Positions 40,701 to 52,700 of a stretch of 64,000 bases of DNA are shown here, one piece after another (positions within the stretch are counted from its first letter, which is position 1; every line of letters begins with the position of its first letter). Below the pieces are notes generated by a model. The model was not told where the DNA came from. It saw nothing but the letters and a program-made list of their open reading frames with translations, and did no database searches. A program made the position numbers and the translations under genes. The stretch spans positions 248,001 through 312,000 of the forward strand of contig WBMZ01012781.1 of the NCBI GenBank assembly GCA_013400975.1, in the 5' to 3' direction. The DNA is from Atrichornis clamosus (Eukaryota > Chordata > Aves > Passeriformes > Menuridae).

Positions 40701-43700
40701 CATTCTGATCATTGCCACTATAATCTGATAGGGCGCAAATTGTACCTGTACCTGTGTGTATTTAAGTCTTGCTTCTCTGTGAGTGGAAGGCAAAGGGAAC
40801 TGTCAGTATGGGAAAAATCAAATGGGCAAGAAATAATATTGAGAGAGGCTATGTTGGAGATGGGGGTGAAGGAAGGGAGCTCAAAAAGAAAAAATATCCC
40901 TGCAGTCTTTGAATTTTTTCCTCCACTTATGTCTTTTTCCTCACACTGAACAAAAATAGTCTGAATTTGAGAGATAAGGAGTAAGGTTTGAAGCATTTAT
41001 AATAAATGATTTGCTGAATCAGTAAAAAAATGTTATGGTGATGGTGTTTTATACTGCACTTTAGATATTCTTTGCCCCTCTTTATACAATAAAGCCACGT
41101 TCAAGTTAGTTGAGAGAACTTTATATCCCCAATATTTTTGTTAAATATTCCAGGCAATAGCACAAAACACAGATCTTAAAGACCGGTTACGCAGAATACA
41201 TGCCGAATCTAAGATCATTGATTCAGCATCTAATGCAAAATCAAGTCCAGATTTGGTGAAGGTGGGTATGGATTTCCTCTTTCAGTGATGTCATTCCCCA
41301 AGCCCCTACATCTAGACAGTGCTGCATAGCTTCATCTTGTCCTGTTCTTCGTGTTCACCCTGTGGTGTGTTGTGTTAGCAAAGCGAGTCTGCTTTCATGG
41401 TTGTGAGTCATTTCTGATGATGCATTGTGTGATATTTAATTTCAAAGACTTTCCTTGTGAGCAGGCTTCCTGAGCACACCTTCCATGGCTTTTTGCTACT
41501 GGTTCCTGGTGTTCTCCCTCGCCTCCTGCCTGCTTCTCATTCAGCATGTACGGAGCTGCCACCTCGTCACCCTCTTGCTCACCATTTCTCTCAGCCTGAT
41601 ACTCCCTTGTTAACTTTCAAGTTCTGTAGATCTCCTGTTGCCCATCTAAGTACTGTTAGCCCAGAATGTTGGCTACCAGTGTGGATCATGTAAGGTTTAG
41701 AACAATTATCAGACACTTCCATGAAAGGATCAAAGTTAATGGGACATACAAGAGCCCTTTCAGCCATTTAGTTTGCTTAGTGTGAAGCCAGGCAGTCTTC
41801 TAAATCCAGTTAGCCAGTTTGGGCTGCACTGATGTTCAGACAGTTTTTTGGCTCAGGGTAGGATGCATGTGAATATGGTGTAATTATAGGTCATAAGATC
41901 TAGGTGTTAATGGTGTTAGTGAGAGAAGCCAGAACTATGTTATTTCTGATGGATTTTCCTAAACGTTAACTCACACAGAAACCTCTGCTGTGCTTGTAGT
42001 ATAAATCTTTCATTAGAACTTGAGTGGATGTAATGCTGGGGCTTTTATATAACTAATTATTTCCTTTTATTTTTAAAGACAGTTTAGTCATTCCAGAACA
42101 GATTCCATCTGTTCATTTCTGGTTCATTTCTGTTTTAGTGGAGCTGTGTTTTGGTCATATTTAGCTGCTCAGTTTGGGTTTTTTTTTCCTTAAGGTAGTT
42201 GATCATTCTAATGCCTTTTGCTTTTAATCCCACAAGAATTTGAACAGCACTTAAACTGCTATTCAGAAAAGCATTAATGCATTGTTATTTAGTTTCAGGG
42301 GTTCTTTATTTTCGTATTTAGTGGAGGTCCTTGCAATGACAATGGATTATTTCTGAAACTTGTTCTATGCACTATACACACACAGAGACATACATGGCAA
42401 AAATAGCTTTCAGAAGGTCCTTTGGAGGTTTCAGTCACAATTTCCCTCTGGCATGGTTTGGAATGGAGCTTTAGAATGAAATCACTTATACTGGAGAAGT
42501 TTCATTTTAAGATTGTCTGAGTACTGTGATACAGTAGTGCTGCTCTGAGGAAGACAGGGCCTCTGCACAAAACTTGTCACTAAATGATACATCAGGTGCT
42601 GTGACACACCTGTGGAAATTGAAGCAGTACAAAATAGAATCTCAAGCCTTTGCATAAGTTTGGTTTGTCTGTTGGGCAGTTTAATTGTAGTTCACCATGA
42701 CAGAGTGGGAATATGGAAGAAGACAACCTGAAGCTTATGTGTTAGATATAAAAACCTGCTGTTCTTTTATGAGTCTCTCCTGCTCACTTTCCTTCTCAGA
42801 TTCAAAATAGTATTGGAAACAATCCCAGTAGCAATGCTGACATGTGTAAGGTATTTTATTTTTTTACTTGTAGGCTAGTGTAATTGCCTTCCTACAGGAG
42901 AGACAATGTTGAGGTTTTGTCATTTATCCTGCTGTATCAGAAGGGGGTTTTAAAAGTCTTTTGTATAGCAGTTTGTTTTGTTTCCATGTCACCATTATCA
43001 GCATGTACTGAATAACATTCAATACAATAGCAAAACCTACCAACAGAAAAGCTTTGAAAGAAGATTTGTCAGTTTGATTATAGACTTGTCAGACTGTTCA
43101 TTATGTTGTTCTGAAAATAAAATACTACAATTCCTGCAAAATTGTGATAGGGAAGTCATGTTAGACGTTAGTAAAGCACCTCATGCTGAAAATCTTGAGA
43201 GCAGCTAATACAGTCCTTTGGGCCAGCTAGCTCATTTCCTTTGGTGGAGTTATCAGGGAAAACAGTAATGCACAATGTTTTCCAGCTTTTTTACTGCATC
43301 CACAGCATGAGAAGTCTCACCGGTCACCGCACCCTTGCCAGGCCACCTGTTGGAGCTCTGCTTACACCAATGATCTGTAGAGTTTCCAACGGAGAAGTTA
43401 TCAAGATCTCCGTGGCAGTCAAATGTGCCTCCAGCAGCAAAAGCAATTCCACTTACATGGCTCTGATAATATTTTGGTTTTGGTTAACATGGAGATATCT
43501 CAGGTGTGGACATGAAGGAATGCTTTCCAAAGCACAGTATAGAAAATAAGTGAAGAAAAAGAGCTAGGAAAACATGCTATTATATAGAAAATTTTATATA
43601 TAAAGCTTTATATTATAAAGAAAACTTTACCCCTGTGAATTTTGTATACCACTGTACTGCAGGCTTCGCATTAAGCGAGGCTTGGGGAGGAAAAGATTAA

Positions 43701-46700
43701 CTAATTTGCTAAGAGCAGGAAGGAATGTGAATCTAGGATGTAATATATAGAGATGGGAGTTTTGTTCTTCTGTGGGCTGTTTGATGAAACATTTGTATAT
43801 ATCTGGCTAAATCATTCAAATAGCAAAACATTTTTACATGCAGCACCTTAGGTGATTTGCTCAATATGCATTGCTTTATTTTCCTTCGTTTTTCCTTCTT
43901 CTCTTTGGTCTATTTTACTTTGGTTTTAAATCCCCCTTTGAAACACATGCTATCTTTCATTTAAATTGGAGAGGAGCATGTGAAATCTTCTCCCAGTGTT
44001 TTACAGCCCTTCAAGTTATGAGACTGTGGAGTTGCATGCATGAATGTTGTTTGTGGTACTTCCCTGCTCAAAACTTTTTTATTTCTTTTAAACAGGAAAA
44101 TTCAAGGGAAGAAGGCAGAGGTCTGGTTCACCAGGTCTCCAATGAAAGCAGACTGTCTATAGCTGACTCTCTCACAGAATTTTTTGATGCACAGGAAGTC
44201 CTACTGTCTGCTAGTTCTTCAGAAAATGAGGTCTGAGCAATAAGATTTACATCATTCAGATGTAGTTTCTTATCTGCTAACTGACATGCAATCTTTCTGG
44301 GTGCTAGCTGTACATCAGACGACTGCCAGGAAATTTAAATTTTCAAAACATTTAGAAATTAATATGTCATTTGTATTTATTTGTTATCATTGTCTCTTCA
44401 CTGTAAAGTGTAGCAATTATTATGAAGTCTTATATATCTAGCGAGGCAGATGGCAATTAAGTAGCAAGTATGCAGATACTGCACATATTGTACTGCCTGC
44501 CTTGAGTCATTATACAGGTGCTTAGGGCATTACATCATAGAAAGATTTATTCATACCTGTCCTTGTGGTACCTGTAGGTACCTTGATGTTGATGTCATGC
44601 ATATTGAAATTTATTATCATTTTGTCACCTCTTTTGGGCTCCATAAAAACCTTGTCTTTTGATATGAGGAAAGCCTTTTTAGTTGTGAGGCCAAGAAGGT
44701 GAAACATGTGAGTAGTAGTTAAAAGAGTAGTCGTCAAATTTTCAATTACGGTAATCTCTCCCAAACTCAATTTTGTCTTAGGACTTTGTAGTACTTTCTA
44801 TAGTACTGAATCACAGTTTAACTGGTTCAAATATATTAAAACAATAATTGCAGGTGAAAGTAACAATTTTCACCTGCATATGGGATTATTTTAATGAGTG
44901 ATGTATCTTGCTTTTTTCCCCCACTCCACACTCAGGTATCAGATGATGACTCATATGTCAGTGATATCAGTGATAATGTCTCAGAAGATAACCTAAGCAA
45001 TGACATGGAGAATGAAAGACAAACTTTAGGTAAGTTTAGTGCATTTTTTATACCATACTTTTTTTCTGTTTGGGATATATTTTTCTTCTCCAACTAGGTA
45101 ATTAAATATTACAGGTTTTGAGACTTAAACAGCCTGTGCTTTTTCTTTTATAGGCTCAGATTGGTTTTGACTAATCTGCTTATCTGGGCACTTGATTAAG
45201 CAGAATGGTGGTTCTGTATCATCAGGGAAACACCTCTTTTCTTGGTTTCCTTGATGCAACTCCCACTCCTTCTCAGTTTTGCGTGGCCATGGGATTTTTC
45301 GAAGTAGCAGGGCCTAACTGCTTTCTTTTTTTCAAAAAGTAAATTTGTTCTTGTCACACTGTTTTTTCAGTCTGCAATTTAACAACCTCATTCAGATTCC
45401 TGTTGTTTTAGCAGAACTCAGTGTTTAAAGCAACATGAGAGTAATTACACACTGGCAGGCCCGGTGCATGACCATAAGAATTTCATTCTTGCATGTTGTC
45501 ATCATGATAGTCTTGTTAGTACATATGCTAATTTGTCTTTCTAATTAGAAAGAGACTCAAAAAAGGAGAAGAATTGGTCATTACTACCTAATTGGCTTTG
45601 TGCCTTCAATTCCCTTCAGCTAACCACAATGTTCTTCCCACTCTGACGCTGTATTTTTATCTTCAAAAATGCTGAGCAGTGATTCCTTACCAGCAGCTGT
45701 TTCCTGATCATCTCCAGGACCAGCGGATCCCTATGAACTTGGGTAGTTTGATATACATTCTGCAACTGCTCAAAATGAAGATTTTTTTTTTTTAAGATAG
45801 GAAAGAATACAGATTGATTTATCTCATGATCTGGACCTTAGAAAACTGTATTAATGTGGCTGTTCATCTTCTCGTAACAAAGACTGTCACTGAAGTTGTG
45901 CAGTATTAGAAGCACCTCCACATGCTTCTGGTACCTGCTATTTCAGTGCTTTGGGCAGCCTGCCACTGCCATTAATAGAAAACTGGATATCTTTTTTCTA
46001 CAGGGCTTTAGCTGCACCATAAATTGTGGGATTACGATAAAATCCTCTGGCCACTGTAATGTAGAAGGTCAGACCAGATGTTGATAATGGTTCAGTTTGG
46101 CTTCTAAAGTCATTGAGTCTAGCTGGAGGTCAAATGTCTAAATCTCCTTCAGCACTGATCTTGTCTATTTGTCACAGCTCTTACAAACTAGAACTGCACG
46201 AGTTTTTCTGTAATGGGAGGTGGGCAAACACTCTTTAGAAAATATCTGAATATCATTGTTCTTACCTGACCCTGTTTTTTCACCAGCTTACCTCAATTAA
46301 TGGGCTGGTCCAGAATACGTAAATGAGTCAATTGGTATTCTGCTTTTAATCAGAAGCTGTCAAAAGACATAGCCAAATCCCATTTCTGGGAACTCTTTTG
46401 AACAAGGATATGTTTTTAGCATTTTTCTCCTTCTCCAGATAGTCCCTCATTCCTGAGGTATCTAAGGGAACATCGTTCTTTTTGGCCTCTTCTGATATTA
46501 AATAAATTCTTCCAATAGGGAAGTATAGGGGTCAATCCCTTAACTCTCAACAGTATAATTATTTCAGGTCAGTTTTTCGACTCAGAGTGCCCATGCTATT
46601 TTTATGCAAAAAGAAAGATACAGGCAGGGGACTGTAATAGTTCATCTGTCCTTGTTACAGTAACTCAGTCATATGAGATATTAGGACTTCTAGTTTCCGA

Positions 46701-49700
46701 GTGGCAGGAATGATGGAAACTTCTTCCTCAAAGCTTTGAGACTATGGATTACACGTTAAAACCTCCACGTGAGGCATGGGCTAGGAGGCAAGGCAGGGAT
46801 GGAGAAGTTCATCCTTGTGGTGACCTGTCACTGCTGGAAGCAGTGCTGATATCATGCTTATGTCAGTGGAAGACTGAGGACATTTAAGGGCAGGGATTCT
46901 TTGGGCATGTGCAGCACAGAAGGGATGTGCTGCCCAATATGGGTTTAATTCCTTCAAGACAAAGCTGTGTGAGGAAAGCCAGAAAAGGACAGGGGTTGAC
47001 AGACTGAGGCTGTGCCGGAATGTCTCCAAATAGTAACTGATCCTAAGGCAAGGGCTTCCTAGGTCCTCCTATGGACGTGTAAAGACAAAATATGTTCTTG
47101 TAGTGATAAACACGTTCCTGTCTGAAACAAAAGTGATGTACAGCTAAGCAGTGTAATCACTTTAGACTAGTGCCTGTTGCAGAAGCTTGTAGCTCTATTT
47201 GTATTTTGCTACAAATCATTTCATGGCACACTTAGAGCTATTTATCCTGTTCCAATTACTTTGATATAGCAACACAGACTTCAGATATTTGTATTTTGCT
47301 ACAAATCATTTCATGGCACACTTGGAACTATTTATCCTGTTCCAATTGCTTTGATATAGTAACACACACTTCAGATATTCATGTCAAGGACTCTTGACTC
47401 CCTTTTTTTTTTTTTTTTTAATCTTCAGCAAACCCATAGCTCCACAGTTGCTTCAGCTTTTCCACCCTTAAAACACATCATTTCTCCATCAATGTATGGG
47501 CGTATCTCAAAGTAACATTGCTAAGTTTAAATGCTATGGGGAGCAATGTGGAAAAGCCTGCATGTAAATTTGTGGTGCAGTAAATTTCCCTGTAGGAGTA
47601 TTCAAAAAAGTAGGAAAAGACCAGTACGGGTTGTTATTATCTTTGCATCTGTAAGTTACATCTCGCCTTCTGAGAAGTGTCAACTTAATTGAAGCTCTGT
47701 GAAGGAAGTTTTTATGTCCCTAAACAGATAAGAATCCATCTCTTGTTACAAATAAAATAGTTATAATATTTACTCTTTCAAATTCAATGGAAAGTCTGAA
47801 CCTTTTCTTACAGCCTTTAAATGAAAAGGTCATTTTAATGCATCTTTTGTACCTGGCATTTACCTCTGTTAACTTACATAAAATCTTGTTCTTAATTTTG
47901 TCATTTTTATAACAGGCTATCTTCAAGCCACAAGTGAAACACTTGAATGAATCGTGGGTGGAAGGAAGTTTTGACAGAAGAATAGATGGTTGCATTTTAA
48001 TGTGTGTTTGCAAAAGGGGATGAAACTAAGTAAATGTGAATTGAATTGTTCTGCCACTTCCTTCCTTTTCAGACTGTATTTCTGAAAGTGGAATTGGATG
48101 CAATTCTAAACGGAGAACATGTTTACCAGCTCCATGTCCTAATACGAGTAACATCAGCCTGTGGAATATCCTGAGAAATAACATAGGGAAGGATCTCTCC
48201 AAAGTGGCCATGCCCGTTGAGTTGAATGAGCCACTGAACACCCTCCAGCGTCTCTGCGAGGAGCTGGAGTACAGTGAACTCCTGGACAAAGCAGCGCACA
48301 CACCGAACCCCTTCGAACGGATGGTGAATATCTTATCCCAAATACTTAGTAACGTTCTGTATAATTAGAATAGGGTAAACATTAAAAAAATGCTGAAGAA
48401 ACGAAGATGTCCCGTTGCATTCTTTTGTTTCTCTCAGCTGAGAGAGACAAACTCTCCAAACGTGTCTGTATATACTTGTAGAGCCACTATTTTTGACTCT
48501 TCTGCATCATTTCTGTTGCTTTTTCAGAAAGTTTATCCCCAAGTACCTTGCTGTTCTGCAAGTTTAAACAAAAAGTGAGCTTAGTTCTGTTTTGCAGCTC
48601 TCGCTCTGTAATATTAAAAATTTACAGCAAAAAGAGAGGAGGGGTTTGAGCTAACATACTTGCCTCTTGAGGCTGAAAACTACAATATATCTTTTTCAAG
48701 GGTGTCTGATCTGGTAACACATTTCTACACAGAGGATGCTGGATCTGCCAGCCCTACATGACTGTGATATCTCTATATTAACTAAATGAGCTCCATATTT
48801 TTTATTAACTGGTTTTCTGGAGTTTTGGGGTTTACCCAAAATGTTCAGGATCTCAAAACCAGGCAATGTGATTGTACGTTGGGTACAATAATGGTGTCAT
48901 CCTCTGCCAGTGCAGAACTCTGAATTCTGCATTTGGCAAAAGAACGAGAGAAAAATGCATTTCAGTTGTTCTGCTTCCAGGTGTACAAGAGCTGCTTAAT
49001 ATGCAAGCCCATAAATGAAGTATTAGAAGCTCCCTAAATTATCTTAAATGGAATATACTGATTTTCCCATAAACTGAATTAAGCCTTTTCAAGTCAGTAT
49101 ATCTTACCTTAAAATGAGGTTATTAATGCATGTAAATAGTCTTGTTATAAACAGCGTTTGAAAAGTCTCTTTCCTGATTCTGACACTCTCAAGGGTTACA
49201 ATTTAGGGCCTATTCCCAGGGTGTGGCCATTCACTGAGGTTTTTCAGTCCATACTTTTTTTGTTCTCTTGAGAACATATGCTAAAAGGAAAAGGAAATGA
49301 GCAGTAGTTGTAAACTAATGGGAGTGTAAAGAAGCCTTTTCCCTCCTTCCCACACCCAAGCATCTGGAAATTACCTCAGACTGGAGTATTCTTTGCCTTT
49401 GAGAAGTTCCTGAGGCAAAATTTAATGCTAGCTGTTGCATAGTAATTGCAATCGTTCATAAAAGAGCCCTTCTGAAGTGGATTTGTTTTCTGAAACTGTG
49501 AAAAGAGAGCATCTACACTTTCACAAGATGAGGAAAAGGGAATAAAAAGAGAAAAAAAGTGTTACAAAAAAGACTTGAATCAAACAACCCTGAATTCAAA
49601 TTTCTCATGTTATGCTTGAGTTGACTGCAAAAATTTGGAAGGGCTACCTGTGTGTCAGTCATGATCAACAGTTTCACGATTAGGTAATAGCACGCAATAG

Positions 49701-52700
49701 ACAAAAGACAATTTAATTCAAACATCAATAGAAACAGCAAACTTGGTGAAAACTCATCCAATACTTCCTGTGCCATGTTTAAGAAAAGGATAGTCAATTT
49801 ATGGAAACACAGACCACAACTATAAAAGCCACTTTCTATACAAAATCTAACAGAGATTTTTAAGGTTACTGCTTTGAACTGTGTTGCAGAATGCTAAGCT
49901 GTTTCAAACACTTTTCAGAAATGCTGTTTTCAGTTGATGAAATTTGCACTACCTGACCTTAATTATTCCATCCCTGGCCTATTGAATGACTCTCTGAAAA
50001 CTGAATAATTCTCTAATGTGTGAACTTGGGCTTAACTTGCAAGAGGCATGCATGTTAATAATCTGCAAATGGTGGGAAAAATACAGAATCAGGATAAAGC
50101 CTGCTTTTATTTTTTCATGTCTGTGGTAAATTAATTAATCAGAGTCCCAAATATGTACTTCCCAGGTGTACATAGCTGCATTTGCAGTCTCTGCGTATGC
50201 ATCCAGTTACTACCGAGCTGGAAGTAAGCCATTTAATCCTGTGCTTGGAGAAACCTATGAATGTATTCGTGAAGATAAGGGTTTCCAGTTCTTTGCAGAA
50301 CAGGTATTGTATGCTGCAGCCCTTAGAATTGCTACTTGATACACTGCTTAATTCTAAATGCGTGGCTGGAATCCTCGAGAATTAATGGCAAAACACAAAA
50401 TTACTTTACATAACCTGAGTCCAGCAAAACTCAAGGGACCTTGCTGAATTATAAACAAAGGAAATTGTTTTTTGAGGAAAGTCTGCTGAGTCTGGCATGG
50501 AATATGACAACCAGCAGCTGACACTGGAGAAGCAAAGCCTGGCGGGCTGCCTGCTCCAGTAACAAGATAACTTGGTTAAGTAGAGTGCCATTCCCCATGC
50601 TGAAATCCGATCACAACTGCAACAAACATTTACATTCTTGTCATTTTCTTTTGTGTGTGATCATTAAAAATACTCTCTCTTCAGCTGTTTAATGTCTTCT
50701 TTTATAACAAATGTATCCCTTGCGTGAGTCAATTGACCGCAAGTATTTCCAATGGCACCATGAATATTTCTGCTTCCTGTCAAAGTACTTAGTAGACTAA
50801 GCCTTTCAAATCTCCTATCACAGCTGAGAACGTGAAGAATGTACACAGCACATCATGGTCTGAGTGTTTATGAAGACAATTCCCCAGTAGGAGAATAATT
50901 ATTAATTATGGGTGAAAAGTATTAAATTTAAACTAGCCAATCTACCAGAATTGCTAAACTTGAAGCATACGTTAAAAAGAGATAAAACTCAAATATCTGG
51001 TGCCTGGCAAAGTTAGAATCACTGAAGGCTGTCTTATTCTGTCTAGACAAAACAAAAAACCCACAAAAAGTGCAGTGGGCAAGGTGTGCAACCTAGAAAT
51101 TTGATCAAAGACTTCTAAGAGGCTTCCTTTAGGAAATGAAAAGTGGTTTTGACCACCTGTGAAGGTACAGCATTTTGCACGTTATGTTTTAGAACTGAAA
51201 AAAAGGAATATTGTGTGATCTTTCCTTAGTCTCAAGAAATGTCACAGGTAAGGGTGAAAATAAAGAGGGGATAAAACTCCAACAAAAAGTAAAACAGTCA
51301 AAGCAAGAATCAATTTAAAGTTCAAGTCATGTATCTGGTTTTTCACTGTGCTACTTCAGTACTAAGACGATGCAGGTACCAGCATAGCATCAAATCTGTG
51401 TAACAAAAGTGATGAATAAAGGTTAGTACTGAGTTTAAGGTTACACTGAATTAAAGGAAGATATTTTCACTTGAATATTGGATAAATCAGTACAATGGAT
51501 AGTTTTTATAAAGAGGAATTTTAATACATGAAGGGGTTTGGGCTTTTAGCTACTCTTGTTCTAATATATGAAGTATGTGATGCAAGTTTATGGCATGGTA
51601 AAGTTACTGCAAGACTATGGGGTGGAGAAATATTAGGAAGGGAGGGCAGTATAGGAGGAAAGAAATTTCATGCAGCTTGCAAGCATTAAATATTTCTCTT
51701 CTCTCAGGAGCAGTTGCTTATAGCTTGTGCAAGCTATTTGATGCTTACTCCAGATATCTTGTTAGTGCAGGCATAATGTAATTCGTGGGATAGATAGGCA
51801 AAGTGTATAAAATAACAAAGATTCTGTTCTATCACTAGAATGAATTTAGAATAACCCCTCTTATCTCCGTGACCTTACTCTGGAATTATAACAGTTTAAG
51901 TGAGAGCTAAGTTTAACCCATGTATTATAGTGACATCTGGGGTTAATCTGGGTACAGTATGTAAGAGAGAGAATGTTGCTCTTGTTGGATTAGGCCATAG
52001 CTTAGAGTAATTAGTACTTTTATCTTTTTTTTTTTATAAACCAAGTAGAGGATGTTCAATAAATAACTGGATGCCTGTGGAAAAAAATGCTCAATAACAG
52101 ATTTGTGGAATGAGTAACGAAAAAAAAACCACCTAAAACTTGATTTGAGCCATGTAGGTAGTTGAGAAATTACATTACATTCATAGTGAGAAATAGGAAT
52201 TTGACTGGAAAATAAAGTTGCCCAAGGAATAGTAGGTGTTACACATCTAAGAGCTGGTCCTGGTCAGTTGTTGGACATGTCCACCCAGAAGGGAGAACTC
52301 AAGCCAAGGAGGAGTGGCTGCTTTCACTTTGTGCTTTTTTAATTTACCTTTGCATTTTAATAGTCCGGATTGTTTATTTACTCCCAGTCCTTGCTTTGCT
52401 ATTTCGGTGGTTGCCCTAATTCATGAAGATGCCATTACCCAAAGCTGATGCAATGCTGGGCATGTGGTTAGAGTTTCACAGTAGGATCACCTGGGGTGTC
52501 ACTACTGCAGTACTAGGGATTGCTGGATGGAATTTCATGGCTTGATTTCTTCACCCCTGGCCCACTTAGAGGTGCTGATCACTATCTCCTCCCTCGTAGT
52601 CAGGGTTTTGTGGTTATTTACTGTACAGAAGCAATATGCCCTTTGTTGTGTTTTTGGGTTTTTTGGTTGTTTTTTTTTAAATTTTTGTATGTGTGTGCTC

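Larger units (their letters stand above)
45030..48072 (+). other. OSBPL3: OSBPL3 intron between coding exons 13 and 14
   Basis: 3.0 kb intron with an old CR1-like remnant (about 45900-46120), a 90-bp tandem duplication (47196-47375) and a long T tract (47403-47420). Confidence 0.9.

Noticed and set aside
43241..43549. 102-codon plus-strand ORF in intron 11
   Set aside because: Not in frame with usable splice sites, no ORP similarity, no known domain.
46690..46760. Similarity between 46715-46750 and 62553-62590 (both contain AAGCTTTGAGAC-ATG)
   Set aside because: Only about 15 matching bases in a row-like pattern; could be chance or a shared old repeat, too weak to call.
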